Below, piece by piece: positions 24,373-32,341 of a stretch of 64,000 nucleotides of DNA (its first letter is position 1; the number at the start of each line of letters is the position of its first letter). Source of the DNA: Acidobacteriota bacterium (GTDB taxonomy: Bacteria; Acidobacteriota; Thermoanaerobaculia; Thermoanaerobaculales; Thermoanaerobaculaceae); assembly GCA_016213675.1 (NCBI GenBank), contig JACQZW010000029.1, forward strand, positions 1-64,000. Reading direction: 5' to 3'. Position numbers and translations under genes: made by a program. The notes beneath the pieces are model-generated. The model saw only the letters and a list, made by a program, of their open reading frames with translations. It was not told the origin of the DNA and did no database searches.

Positions 24373-25156
24373 CCCCGGCGAACGGACCCTGCACCTTCCA
24401 GCGGGCGAAGTTGGGGCTCGAGGTGTCCTCGACGTTGAACTCGAGGTGGCGGTAGCCGGCGGAGATCCCGATGCTGCGCGCGAAGTACAGCCGCACGCCG
24501 CCCTCGGCCTCGAGGTGCCAGCCCGCCGCGGCCTGGTCGAACCCCGAGCCCTCCACGTAGAAGTCGATGGCGCGGTGCGGCTGGAAGTCGATGGCGAGGC
24601 CCACCGCCGGCGCCAGGTTGTTGAACGTCTCCCGCACGCCCTCGGGAACGGGCTGGCTCGACAAGCCGACCTTGGCCTTCCAGACGTGTACCCCGAGGAT
24701 CGGGCCGGCCCGGAAGACGCCGTCTCCGAGGTTGATGAACTGGAGCAGCCACTCCGCGCGGTAGTACTGCTGGCGGAGCGTCGAGGCGACGTCGTCTCCG
24801 GCCTGGAACATCGCGCCCTGCCAGTAGACGGGACGGTCGAGCGTGCCGCTGCCGTCCAGATCCACGCGGCCGAAGCCGAAACGAACGCGCCCGAGGTTGC
24901 CGGTCCGGATCGCGAACCGGACGTCGTAGCTGTCGTCCCCGTCGATTCCGGTGTCGCTCACGAGATCGATCGGGGTGCCCGCCACGGCGCCGTCGACGAA
25001 CGTCGAACCGGTGACCTCGTCGACGAACACGTAGCGCGCGTCGATTTCGAAGCGCGGCACGGCCTGCGGCGGCTCGCCCGCCAACGCCGCAACCGCGGCA
25101 ACCAGGAGCGCTCCGAACACCACGATCGTCGTCTTGGTGACCACTCGTTCGCCCAT
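24356..25156 (-). CDS. Secreted or outer-membrane beta-barrel protein
   Basis: The 266-residue protein has a signal peptide (TTIVVFGALLVAAVAALAG) followed by regularly alternating strands. It ends VQGPFAGVNVRF with a terminal Phe, as in outer-membrane barrels. No catalytic motif is seen. The ATG at 25156 follows AGGAGGTG by six bases. The C-terminal half (FYVEGSGFDQ ... GISAGYRHLEF) resembles small OmpW/OprF-like barrels. The function is unknown. Confidence 0.7.
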   Translation of the reverse strand: MGERVVTKTTIVVFGALLVAAVAALAGEPPQAVPRFEIDARYVFVDEVTGSTFVDGAVAGTPIDLVSDTGIDGDDSYDVRFAIRTGNLGRVRFGFGRVDLDGSGTLDRPVYWQGAMFQAGDDVASTLRQQYYRAEWLLQFINLGDGVFRAGPILGVHVWKAKVGLSSQPVPEGVRETFNNLAPAVGLAIDFQPHRAIDFYVEGSGFDQAAAGWHLEAEGGVRLYFARSIGISAGYRHLEFNVEDTSSPNFARWKVQGPFAGVNVRF

Positions 25157-25362
25157 TCGACACCTCCTGCGGGCACGTCGCCCGGGACTCGGCAGGTGCC
25201 CGATCGGGGTGGTACGGGCGGACAACTGCGTTCCGCGCGCCTCGCTCACCGCTCCGACCCGCGCCTGCTCGCCGTTTCGCATGATCTCGGCGCGAGTCTA
25301 CCAGAGGGAGCGAGCGCCGATCCATCGCGAGAACCGCTGCGAGGGCGCGCGGGTCGCTCCGG

Positions 25363-25926
25363 CTAGTGAGAGGGCGGGGCGGAAGGCTGCAGCGGCTCCG
25401 GCACCTTGTTCCGGATCGGCGGGACGCTCTTCAGGTAGGCGAACACCGCCTTGAGGTCTTCGTCCGTGAGCTTCCCGGTGAACGGCCACGGCATCGGCGG
25501 CAGGATCGGTCGCCCGCCTCCGAGGTGCTGCCCGCTGCGCATGGCAGCGATGAACATCGCCTCGTCCCACGCACCGATGCCGGTCTCCGGGTCGGACGTC
25601 AGGTTCGCGGAGAAGCTCACCCCCCACGGTCCCGCCCAGGCGGTATTCGTGAGTGACCCTGCCATCCCCCACGGCGGGGCGAGCGACGGTGCGGCTCCGA
25701 CCTGCACGCCCTCCGGGTGGCCGGAGAGCATCCTCGTCATGTCGGGCTCCGGGCCCTTCATGCCGAGCTTCCACGGTGTGTGGCAGTCGTTGCAGCCCAT
25801 GGCGGTCACGAGGTACTTCCCGCGTTCCACGGGGCTCGCCTTGGCTGCCTGCACCGCACCCTGCCGGCACGCCCAGCCGACGAGCGCGACGAAACCGACG
25901 ATCATGACGACGGCCGCTCTCCTCAT
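25363..25926 (-). CDS. Monoheme c-type cytochrome
   Basis: The 187-residue exported protein has one heme site, MGCNDCHTPW, near residues 43-52. The downstream Met residues in PPMPWPF are candidates for the sixth ligand, and the C-terminal helix LTDEDLKAVFAYLKSVPP is typical of class I cytochrome c. A Cys in LVGWAC could make it a lipoprotein. The ATG at 25926 follows GGAGG. It is about 1.3 kb from the multiheme operon on the same strand but is separated by another gene. A periplasmic electron carrier is inferred. Confidence 0.85.
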   Translation of the reverse strand: MRRAAVVMIVGFVALVGWACRQGAVQAAKASPVERGKYLVTAMGCNDCHTPWKLGMKGPEPDMTRMLSGHPEGVQVGAAPSLAPPWGMAGSLTNTAWAGPWGVSFSANLTSDPETGIGAWDEAMFIAAMRSGQHLGGGRPILPPMPWPFTGKLTDEDLKAVFAYLKSVPPIRNKVPEPLQPSAPPSH

Positions 25927-26053
25927 GGTCCCTCCGTACTTGCTGCTGCGTTGGGGAGGAAACTAGGGATCGCGCGCCGGCCGGTCAACCGCGGTTCACA
26001 CGGAGTGGCCACCCGTAGAAGCCCGCAACCTCCAGGCACGGACGTCGCGGTCG

Positions 26054-26773
26054 TCAGGTGCGGAGCTCGGTGTCGCCACCGGGCATGCGCCGCGCGAGGC
26101 GCAACGCATCGCCGTCGTCGAACGTGGTGAACGCGACACCGACGCCGGCGAACGGCTCCCGCTGCTGGAGCGTCTGCCTGATGACCCTGGCGCGCCCCCG
26201 CACGGGCCTGACCTCTCCGCCGAGGAAGAGCTCGAAGCTCACCTCGAGTCCGACGTCCAGACGGTGCGGGACCTTCAGCAGCATCCCGGACGCCGAGACG
26301 TTCACCGTCTGGCCGAAGAGGTGCTTGGCGACGCGGCCGACGCGGATCTCGAGGCGGCTCGGCGCGACCATCTGACAGCGGCGGGCGACCCGGGAGAGCC
26401 GTTCCAGCACGGCGGGCAGCTCCGGGTCGAGCTCGTCGAGCGGCACCACGCGGTTGGCGCCGAGCCCGACGAACGCCTGCGCCTCGCGGCGCCGCTCCTC
26501 CCCGGTCAGCAGGACCAGGGCCGACGCCCGCGACGAGGACTTCGGCCGGCGGACGGCATCGAGCAGCGGAGCGACCGAACCTTCGGGAAGCGGGTAGCCG
26601 ACGACGACGGGGTCGAAGCGGACGCGCCCCACCAGCTCCCGCGCGGCTCCTGCGTCGATGGCGTCGACGGACGACAGCGACAGGGCGGACAACGCCTCCC
26701 GCACCCGCGATCGCGCAGGAGCTTCGAGCCCGACCAGCAGGCCCAGTCGTTCGCTGTTCTCGCGGCCAGCCAC
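26054..26773 (-). CDS. Receiver-like plus PilZ domain protein
   Basis: The 239-residue protein has an N-terminal receiver-like fold (about 1-115) without a clear acidic triad or phospho-Asp. A PilZ domain follows at about 130-235, with RLEIR (RxxxR) and NVSASGM (D/NxSxxG), the two c-di-GMP-binding motifs. The GTG at 26773 sits nine bases after GGAGG, while an earlier GTG abuts that site. It probably binds c-di-GMP. The receiver part has likely lost phosphorylation and acts as an interaction domain. Confidence 0.75.
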   Translation of the reverse strand: MAGRENSERLGLLVGLEAPARSRVREALSALSLSSVDAIDAGAARELVGRVRFDPVVVGYPLPEGSVAPLLDAVRRPKSSSRASALVLLTGEERRREAQAFVGLGANRVVPLDELDPELPAVLERLSRVARRCQMVAPSRLEIRVGRVAKHLFGQTVNVSASGMLLKVPHRLDVGLEVSFELFLGGEVRPVRGRARVIRQTLQQREPFAGVGVAFTTFDDGDALRLARRMPGGDTELRT

Positions 26774-27226
26774 TGCCGCCACCCTCCGCCGGCATCTTCC
26801 CCTGCCGGCACCCCCGAGCTTGTGAGCGGAATCACACCGCAGCCCCGCACGTCGCGCCCCGGCCAGCAAACTATCCCCTCGTGGTCCAGGGGGCTGGCGG
26901 CCGGGTGGCCGGGGGGTCGGAGGCGAGATGGGCGAGCCGGAATTCACTTCCGGCGAGTTGGGGGGCCCGGGGGGTCAATCGCGAGGTGGGCGGGAGGAGG
27001 TCGCGCGGCCCCCCGCAGTGATGAGATGGCCCCGTCGCCACCCAGGGGGCCGGCGGCCGGGCGGCGGGGGGTCGGAGGCGAGAGTGGCGAGCGTCCGGCT
27101 TTGCCGGCGCTCGCCGGGGGTTCGGGGGGCAAGGGCGCGGAGGCCTGGGTGGGGGGCGCCCGGCCCCCCGCAAAGAAAAGACCCCCGTCGCCGGGGGCCC
27201 GCGTGTTCCGGTGTCCGAAGGAAACC
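26774..27226. repeat. Gene-free GC-rich region with two tandem repeat units
   Basis: No gene is seen in this 450-base stretch. Two units of about 140 bases begin near 26886 and 27043. Each opens with CAGGGGGC(T/C)GGCGGCCGGG, passes through a GGTCGGAGGCGAGA block and an inner palindrome (CCGGAATTCACTTCCGG in unit 1, CCGGCTTTGCCGG in unit 2), and ends in GGCCCCCCGC. The inner palindrome with flanking GAGC...CGAG also occurs inside argS. The left end (26774-26880) has no recognisable signal. Confidence 0.65.
27172..27198 (-). terminator. Rho-independent terminator of the multiheme operon
   Basis: On the minus strand CCCCCGGCGACGGGGG forms a stem-loop followed by TCTTTTCTTT. It lies 29 bases after the stop of the MtrB-like gene. 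Confidence 0.8.
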
Positions 27227-29152
27227 CTACTGTTGCCACCTCAGCACGAGCGAGTAGCGCCGGGCCTCGTAGTCGGCCACGGCCAGGCTCGGCTGGCTAA
27301 AGTCGCGCGAGTCGTAGAGGAGGCCCGCGCCGAGCTTCTCACCGAAGCTCAGGTCGCAGCGGGCGTAGGTCCGGTTGAGCGTGAAGGCGTACTCGCCGCC
27401 GTTCTTGAACTGCGAGTAGCCGCCGTCGAAGGAGAACCGACCGGCGCGGAAGTTGAGGCCGGCATCGAGCGCCTCGCCGTCCTCGTGGTAGATCGAGTCC
27501 TCGATCGTGAAGTCCTGCGGGATCCGGACCTTGATCGTGCTGTCGTTGCGGAACAGGTCGTACCCGAAGCGCACGCCGAGGTTCTTGGACGGCTCGACGT
27601 TGAGGGCCACGCCCCACCGCGTCGTCTCGTCGTCGTAGTCGATCCCATCCTGCGGGTTCGAGGCGTCCATCCGCTCGGCCGTGGCGATCACGTGCACCGC
27701 CTGGGTGACGTCCCAGGTGCCGCGGGCGCGCCACCGCTCCCGCTCGGTGAAGTCGGTCCGCATCACCGCCTCGTCCGCGTCCTCGCGCCGCATGTCGATG
27801 GCGAGCGAGAGATCGCCGAAGTCGACGTCGAGCCCGGAGGACACCCGCCGAACGCTGCGGTCGTAGGAACCGTCCTGACCGCCGGGGATGACGACCTGCG
27901 CGGCATCGACCGTCATGTCGATTTCCTGGTCCACCTGGGTCGCGGAGATCCAGAACCTGGCCGGTCCGAGACCGGACAGCGAGATCGTCCCCTCCAGCGC
28001 CTTCTCCTCGCGGCTCAGGGCATTGGCGGCGTCGAGGAGGACCTCGATCGAACGGGGGTCGAGCCCCGAGAAGTTGGTCGTGTTGCTGTACAGGGTGCTC
28101 ATGACCTCGGCGCCGTCGAGCTCGCGGTGCCGGGCGAGATATCCGGCGCTGAACTCGACGCCCTCGACGACCTCGGCTTCGAGGCGGATCTCGCCTCGCC
28201 AGTCGTTGCCGTCGGTCTTGCCGGTCGCCTCTTCGCGGCGGCCGCCGAAGTAGCGCGCCAGGTCGAACGACACCAGGCTGCCATCGATCGACTCCACCAT
28301 CGCGCTGTCGGTGCTGAGGTCGGCCTTGGTGAACGTACCCACCAGTCGAGCGTGATCCCCGAGGCGGCCGGCGACCCGGGCGGTGGTGAACGGCGTGCTT
28401 CCCTCGAAGCTGTTGGTCCGGCTGTAGTCCCGGGCCGTCACGTCACGCCCCACGACCGGGCGGGTGTTGTTGCCGCCGCCGGCCCCCGGAGCCAGGGCGA
28501 AGTCCTCGGTGGACTCGATGCTCCGCCAGCCCTGCGTGACGTTGCCGGCAAAGCCGCCGACGTTGAAACCGAGGCCGGCCCGGTACTCCTCCACCGTCTC
28601 GTCGATCGCGGAATCGATGAGGAACTCGTCCTGGCCGGCGAAAACGGTGCTCGTGCCCGAGCCCGTCCGGTGGCTGCGCGAGTAGCCCACGACCGGCGAG
28701 ATCGCCCGGCCGGGGAGGAACTCGACGTCGAGGTCGAGGTTGTCGAAGCGGCGGTCGATGGTGTGCTGACCGGGGACGATGCCGCGCCCGAGGACGGGGT
28801 TCGCGAGCATCGGCAGCGCCGAGTAGTGCTCGGCCCGCGAGTAGTTGAAGCGGAGGCGGTACACCTGGCGGAGCGCCGACTCGAGGCGGAGGCGTCCGGA
28901 CGGATTGCCGCCGAACCCTGCCGCGTCGACGCGCATGCTGTAGCCGTCGGCGTTGGTGTGGCCGACCGTCAGGTCGTCGAGGAAGAACCCGTCGTCCTCG
29001 TTGATCTGGCTCTTGTACATGTCACCGTTGCCGGAAAGGTCCACCCACTGGTAGCCGATTCCGAGGGAGAACTGGGTCGACTGTGCGTCTGCCGCGGTGG
29101 CCCAACCGAGGAGGAGCATCAGGGCGACGAGCGAGATGTGTCGAGTCTTCAT
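27227..29152 (-). CDS. MtrB/PioB family outer-membrane barrel for electron transfer
   Basis: The 641-residue protein has a signal peptide ending ATAADAQ and a long run of amphipathic strands that fits a 26-28-strand porin. It ends YSLVLRWQQ. Family features include FNYSRAEHYS and ISPVVGYSRSHR-like segments in the N-terminal third. MtrB-type barrels hold the periplasmic decaheme protein inside the outer membrane so that electrons cross it. It starts 10 bases after the decaheme gene with a GGAGG. No CxxC is present at the N-terminus, which is seen in some MtrB proteins. Family assignment rests on order and pattern. Confidence 0.85.
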   Translation of the reverse strand: MKTRHISLVALMLLLGWATAADAQSTQFSLGIGYQWVDLSGNGDMYKSQINEDDGFFLDDLTVGHTNADGYSMRVDAAGFGGNPSGRLRLESALRQVYRLRFNYSRAEHYSALPMLANPVLGRGIVPGQHTIDRRFDNLDLDVEFLPGRAISPVVGYSRSHRTGSGTSTVFAGQDEFLIDSAIDETVEEYRAGLGFNVGGFAGNVTQGWRSIESTEDFALAPGAGGGNNTRPVVGRDVTARDYSRTNSFEGSTPFTTARVAGRLGDHARLVGTFTKADLSTDSAMVESIDGSLVSFDLARYFGGRREEATGKTDGNDWRGEIRLEAEVVEGVEFSAGYLARHRELDGAEVMSTLYSNTTNFSGLDPRSIEVLLDAANALSREEKALEGTISLSGLGPARFWISATQVDQEIDMTVDAAQVVIPGGQDGSYDRSVRRVSSGLDVDFGDLSLAIDMRREDADEAVMRTDFTERERWRARGTWDVTQAVHVIATAERMDASNPQDGIDYDDETTRWGVALNVEPSKNLGVRFGYDLFRNDSTIKVRIPQDFTIEDSIYHEDGEALDAGLNFRAGRFSFDGGYSQFKNGGEYAFTLNRTYARCDLSFGEKLGAGLLYDSRDFSQPSLAVADYEARRYSLVLRWQQ

Positions 29153-29162
29153 CGCTGTCCTC

Positions 29163-30044
29163 CTACTTGAGCAGCAGCGGCGACGAGTTGGAACCGTGGA
29201 CCGCGGTGTGGCAGGTCGTGCAGTTCTGGTACCGCGGACTGCGCATGTCGTGCAACGACGGTGGCTGCGAGCCGAAGGTGCCGGGCGTCCCGGTGTGGCA
29301 CTCGAGGCAGAGCTGGTCGACCCGGCTCCGGGTCAGGCGCTTCTCGTTCACCGAGCCGTGGGGCTGGTGGCAGGTCATGCAGTCGCCGGCCACATCGTTG
29401 ACGTGCGGGTAGACGAACGGCCCGCGTTTGTCGGTGTGGCACCCGACGCAGACCAACTCGCCCGCCCGGGTCTGCTTGACGCTCTTCTCTCCACGACCTC
29501 CGTGCGGGTCGTGGCACGACGCGCAGGTCATCGCGTTGTCGCCGAGCTTATGGGCGTACGGGCGCCCGAACTGGTGCGCCGCGTCGGGGTGGCAGCTCAT
29601 GCACGCCTCGCTGCCGCGCGTGCGCAGCAACGCCGGTTCAGTCGGATCTGTGGCATGGACGACGTGACACTCGCCGCAGGTCACCCCCGCGGTGGAGTGC
29701 GCGCCCCTGCCGGAGACCGACGCGCCGATCCCGCCCTGGTGGCAGGACATGCAGGTACCGGCTCCGGCCGAGCCCTTGGGGACCTTGATCAGCGTGGCGT
29801 CGCCTTCGGCCGCGTGCGCGGTGCCGTCACCGTGACAGCTCTCGCAGATCGCCCTGTCGCCGGGATTGGCGGCAGTTCGCGCGTGCGGGTTCGACGCGAA
29901 GGCGGCCGCCACCGTGTCGTGGCACTCGGAGCACCCCGAGAACGCGGTGGCCGCCGCGTCGGGGGGATCCGCCGCCCAGGCCGTGCCGGCGCACAGGAGC
30001 ACCGCCAGGCCCAGAACGTTTGGAAGTCGGAACGACGTGCTCAT
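29163..30044 (-). CDS. DmsE/MtrA-family periplasmic decaheme cytochrome c
   Basis: The 293-residue protein has a signal peptide (LGLAVLLCAGTAWAA) and exactly ten CxxCH sites: CSECH, CESCH, CMSCH, CGECH, CMSCH, CASCH, CVGCH, CMTCH, CLECH and CTTCH. Extra His residues between them can serve as distal ligands. MtrA-type proteins carry electrons from the periplasm into the MtrB pore. The ATG at 30044 follows AAAGGTGG. It lies between the OmcA/MtrC-type and MtrB-type genes in one operon. Confidence 0.93.
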   Translation of the reverse strand: MSTSFRLPNVLGLAVLLCAGTAWAADPPDAAATAFSGCSECHDTVAAAFASNPHARTAANPGDRAICESCHGDGTAHAAEGDATLIKVPKGSAGAGTCMSCHQGGIGASVSGRGAHSTAGVTCGECHVVHATDPTEPALLRTRGSEACMSCHPDAAHQFGRPYAHKLGDNAMTCASCHDPHGGRGEKSVKQTRAGELVCVGCHTDKRGPFVYPHVNDVAGDCMTCHQPHGSVNEKRLTRSRVDQLCLECHTGTPGTFGSQPPSLHDMRSPRYQNCTTCHTAVHGSNSSPLLLK

Positions 30045-30115
30045 CTCATCCACCTTTCGAGGTTCGCCGCGGGTGGCCGGCGAGACCGCCGGCCACCCGC
30101 GTGTCATTCCGTCAC

Positions 30116-32095
30116 TTAACGCGCGTGGACCTTGTCGACCGAGAAGTCAGCGTTGTTGCCGTGGCAGGAGACGCACGCCTCGCCGAACGGCGCGATGTTC
30201 GTGTAGGCGTGGGCCGCCGCGTCGATGCTGTCGTGGCACGACAGGCAGGCCGCCGCGGTGGGCTGCCACTCGGGGACGAAGTCGTTGGGAGTCGAGGTCG
30301 GCAGGACGCCGTCCGGCAGCGGCAACTGGTAGGTCGTGCCGACGTGGCACGCCAGGCAGTTGCGACGATCACCCGGGTAGAGGACTTCCTCGAAGCCGAC
30401 GTAGGGGCGGGTCAGCTCCTCGCCGGTGTGCAGGCGGTGGACCATCCACTTCATGTGGAAGCTCTCGCCGTCCTCGGTCAGGCTGGGGCTGTGGCAGATG
30501 TTGCACTCCTCGATCTTGAACCGCTGGGGGCCGTGGGCCCCGAGCTTCTCGTGGCACTTGTTGCACTTGGTGAGGTCGACAACCGTCCGCCGGGCGACGG
30601 GCGCCGCGTCGGTCACCGCAAAGGTGTAGATCGGGTTCATCACGGCCTCACGTACCGCGGTCGCCGGTCCCGGGCTCAGCATCACGTTGCGATAGGCGTC
30701 GGCCGACATCGTCCACGAACCGGTGGCGTCCTCGGGGATCGCGTTGGTCGTGAAGTTGTACACCCACGCATCGCCGCTCGCCGTAGCCGTCAGGCCGTCC
30801 TCGCGGAAGTAGGTGGTGTACTCGGTGGTCGGGCCGCCGACCTGGAAACGCATCCGGTTGAGCGACGAGGGCGCCACGATGGACCCGTCAGCGTTGTTCA
30901 GCTTGAACGTCACGATGGGCTTCTGCCCGGGGGCCGTGTTGGTCACGTTGAGGATTTCCATCTTCAGGCCCTGGAGCTGCGCCGACTTGGTCGGGATCGT
31001 GTGGGCGCCCTTGATCGACAGGTCGAACTCGAACTCGCCCTCGGGCTGGTGGCACGACGCGCAGTCGTCGTCGTTGGCCTGCGGCCCGGCGATGTGGCCG
31101 TCTCCGGACACCCAGTCGATGCTGTCGTGGCAGGAGCCGCACGCCACGCGCGACGGGTTGGTGAACCAGATGTGACCCTCGGGGGAGTCGGCCTTGTGGC
31201 ACGTCGTGCAGTTGCGGACGTCCTGCGGGTAGGTCACGTGCGTGTAGTCGTGGACGGCCTGCTGGTTGCCGATGATCGTGTAGCCGTTGGCCAGCGCCGG
31301 CCCGTTGTGGATCTTGTGGACCATCAGGCGCATCTCGACGCTGTTACCGGTGTCGGGGTCGAGCGACTGCGTGGCGTTGTGGCACAGCACGCAGAGCTTG
31401 ACCTCTCGGCGCGAGCCGCCGTGGAGGCCGAGCGGGTCGTGGCAGGCGTTGCAGGTCGCCGTGGCGAAGGCGTTCCAGGTCTCGGTGACCGCAGCGCCGT
31501 CCGGCCGGAAATCGTAAAGGACGTTCGAGTAGTACTGCTTGCCGATGATCGCGGAGACGTTGCGCGACCCGTAGATGCCGACCGTGTGGGTCTTGGTCTG
31601 GTCGTAGCCGGCCGGCAGCGCGGTGCGGAACTTGTATTGATACGTCCCGAGCCGAACCTCGGTCCACGTGCCGTTCGAGTCGGCCGAGGCCTGCACCGCG
31701 GCCACCCCTGTGATTGGGCTGGTCTGGGTGCGGGTCGTGTACGAGACGTAGTCACGATTGGCCGCGTCGTACCAGGCGAAGATGAACGACGCCGAGCACG
31801 CGCCGGGCGTGACCTTCCCGAGCCGGTCGAGGGGCTGGTCGAGGTCGTCGAGGAACGTGACCTCGGCCAACGGCTTGCGGTCGTCGGGGATCGTGAAGCT
31901 GTTGAGGATGATCCTGTAGCCAGGCCGGATGTACGGGATGTCCTGCGCGGACAGGTAGTGCTCGATCTGCTGCGCGGTGTACCTGGCCGCGGGGCTGCGC
32001 TCCAGCCGCGGCTTCGGCGTGAGATCGCCGTGCGACGGAGTCATCAGCACCGATGATGCCGCGACCAGCACAGTACCTAAGTGGAGTAGCGCCAT
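30116..32095 (-). CDS. OmcA/MtrC-family surface decaheme cytochrome c
   Basis: The protein has 659 residues. Ten CxxCH sites fall in two groups of five. The first group (about residues 210-350) is CNACH, CVLCH, CTTCH, CGSCH, CASCH; the second (about 505-650) is CNKCH, CNICH, CLACH, CLSCH, CVSCH. Beta-rich domains precede each group, the layout of OmcA/MtrC. Such proteins reduce iron or manganese oxides or electrodes outside the cell. The signal peptide has no lipobox Cys, unlike the Shewanella proteins, so the protein may be held by the barrel complex or released. It is the first gene of the operon. Confidence 0.92.
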   Translation of the reverse strand: MALLHLGTVLVAASSVLMTPSHGDLTPKPRLERSPAARYTAQQIEHYLSAQDIPYIRPGYRIILNSFTIPDDRKPLAEVTFLDDLDQPLDRLGKVTPGACSASFIFAWYDAANRDYVSYTTRTQTSPITGVAAVQASADSNGTWTEVRLGTYQYKFRTALPAGYDQTKTHTVGIYGSRNVSAIIGKQYYSNVLYDFRPDGAAVTETWNAFATATCNACHDPLGLHGGSRREVKLCVLCHNATQSLDPDTGNSVEMRLMVHKIHNGPALANGYTIIGNQQAVHDYTHVTYPQDVRNCTTCHKADSPEGHIWFTNPSRVACGSCHDSIDWVSGDGHIAGPQANDDDCASCHQPEGEFEFDLSIKGAHTIPTKSAQLQGLKMEILNVTNTAPGQKPIVTFKLNNADGSIVAPSSLNRMRFQVGGPTTEYTTYFREDGLTATASGDAWVYNFTTNAIPEDATGSWTMSADAYRNVMLSPGPATAVREAVMNPIYTFAVTDAAPVARRTVVDLTKCNKCHEKLGAHGPQRFKIEECNICHSPSLTEDGESFHMKWMVHRLHTGEELTRPYVGFEEVLYPGDRRNCLACHVGTTYQLPLPDGVLPTSTPNDFVPEWQPTAAACLSCHDSIDAAAHAYTNIAPFGEACVSCHGNNADFSVDKVHAR

Positions 32096-32159
32096 TGCCT
32101 CGTCTCCTTCCCCCCGGCCATGGGGGCCAGCGTCGCTGGCAGCCTGGGTGACAGTTGCT

Positions 32160-32188
32160 AAGTTAATGTTGTTTATTGGTCATGTCAA
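32160..32188 (-). promoter_or_regulatory. Promoter of the multiheme electron-transfer operon
   Basis: Minus-strand TTGACA (32183-32188) is followed by 17 bases and TAACTT (32160-32165). The predicted start near 32152 leaves a leader of about 55 bases. TGACAG and CTGTCA flank the promoter as an inverted pair (around 32149 and 32193). The region is much more AT-rich than its surroundings. Confidence 0.55.
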
Positions 32189-32341
32189 GAGTCTGTCACA
32201 GCCTCGGCTGACTCGCGGGCGAGAACCCAACGGCAATGGCGCTGCCCGGCTTCTCAGCCGCACCGGCCATTGCAGCCCTTTGTCACGCTGGCTATAGTGA
32301 ACCGCCGTCAAAGGTCGGTCACGCCTCGGGGAGGTTCGTGG

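Noticed and set aside
26264-29170. A 968-residue plus-strand frame opposite the PilZ and MtrB genes
   Set aside because: It is the antisense of real genes, with Arg/Val/Gly-rich low-complexity sequence and no motif.
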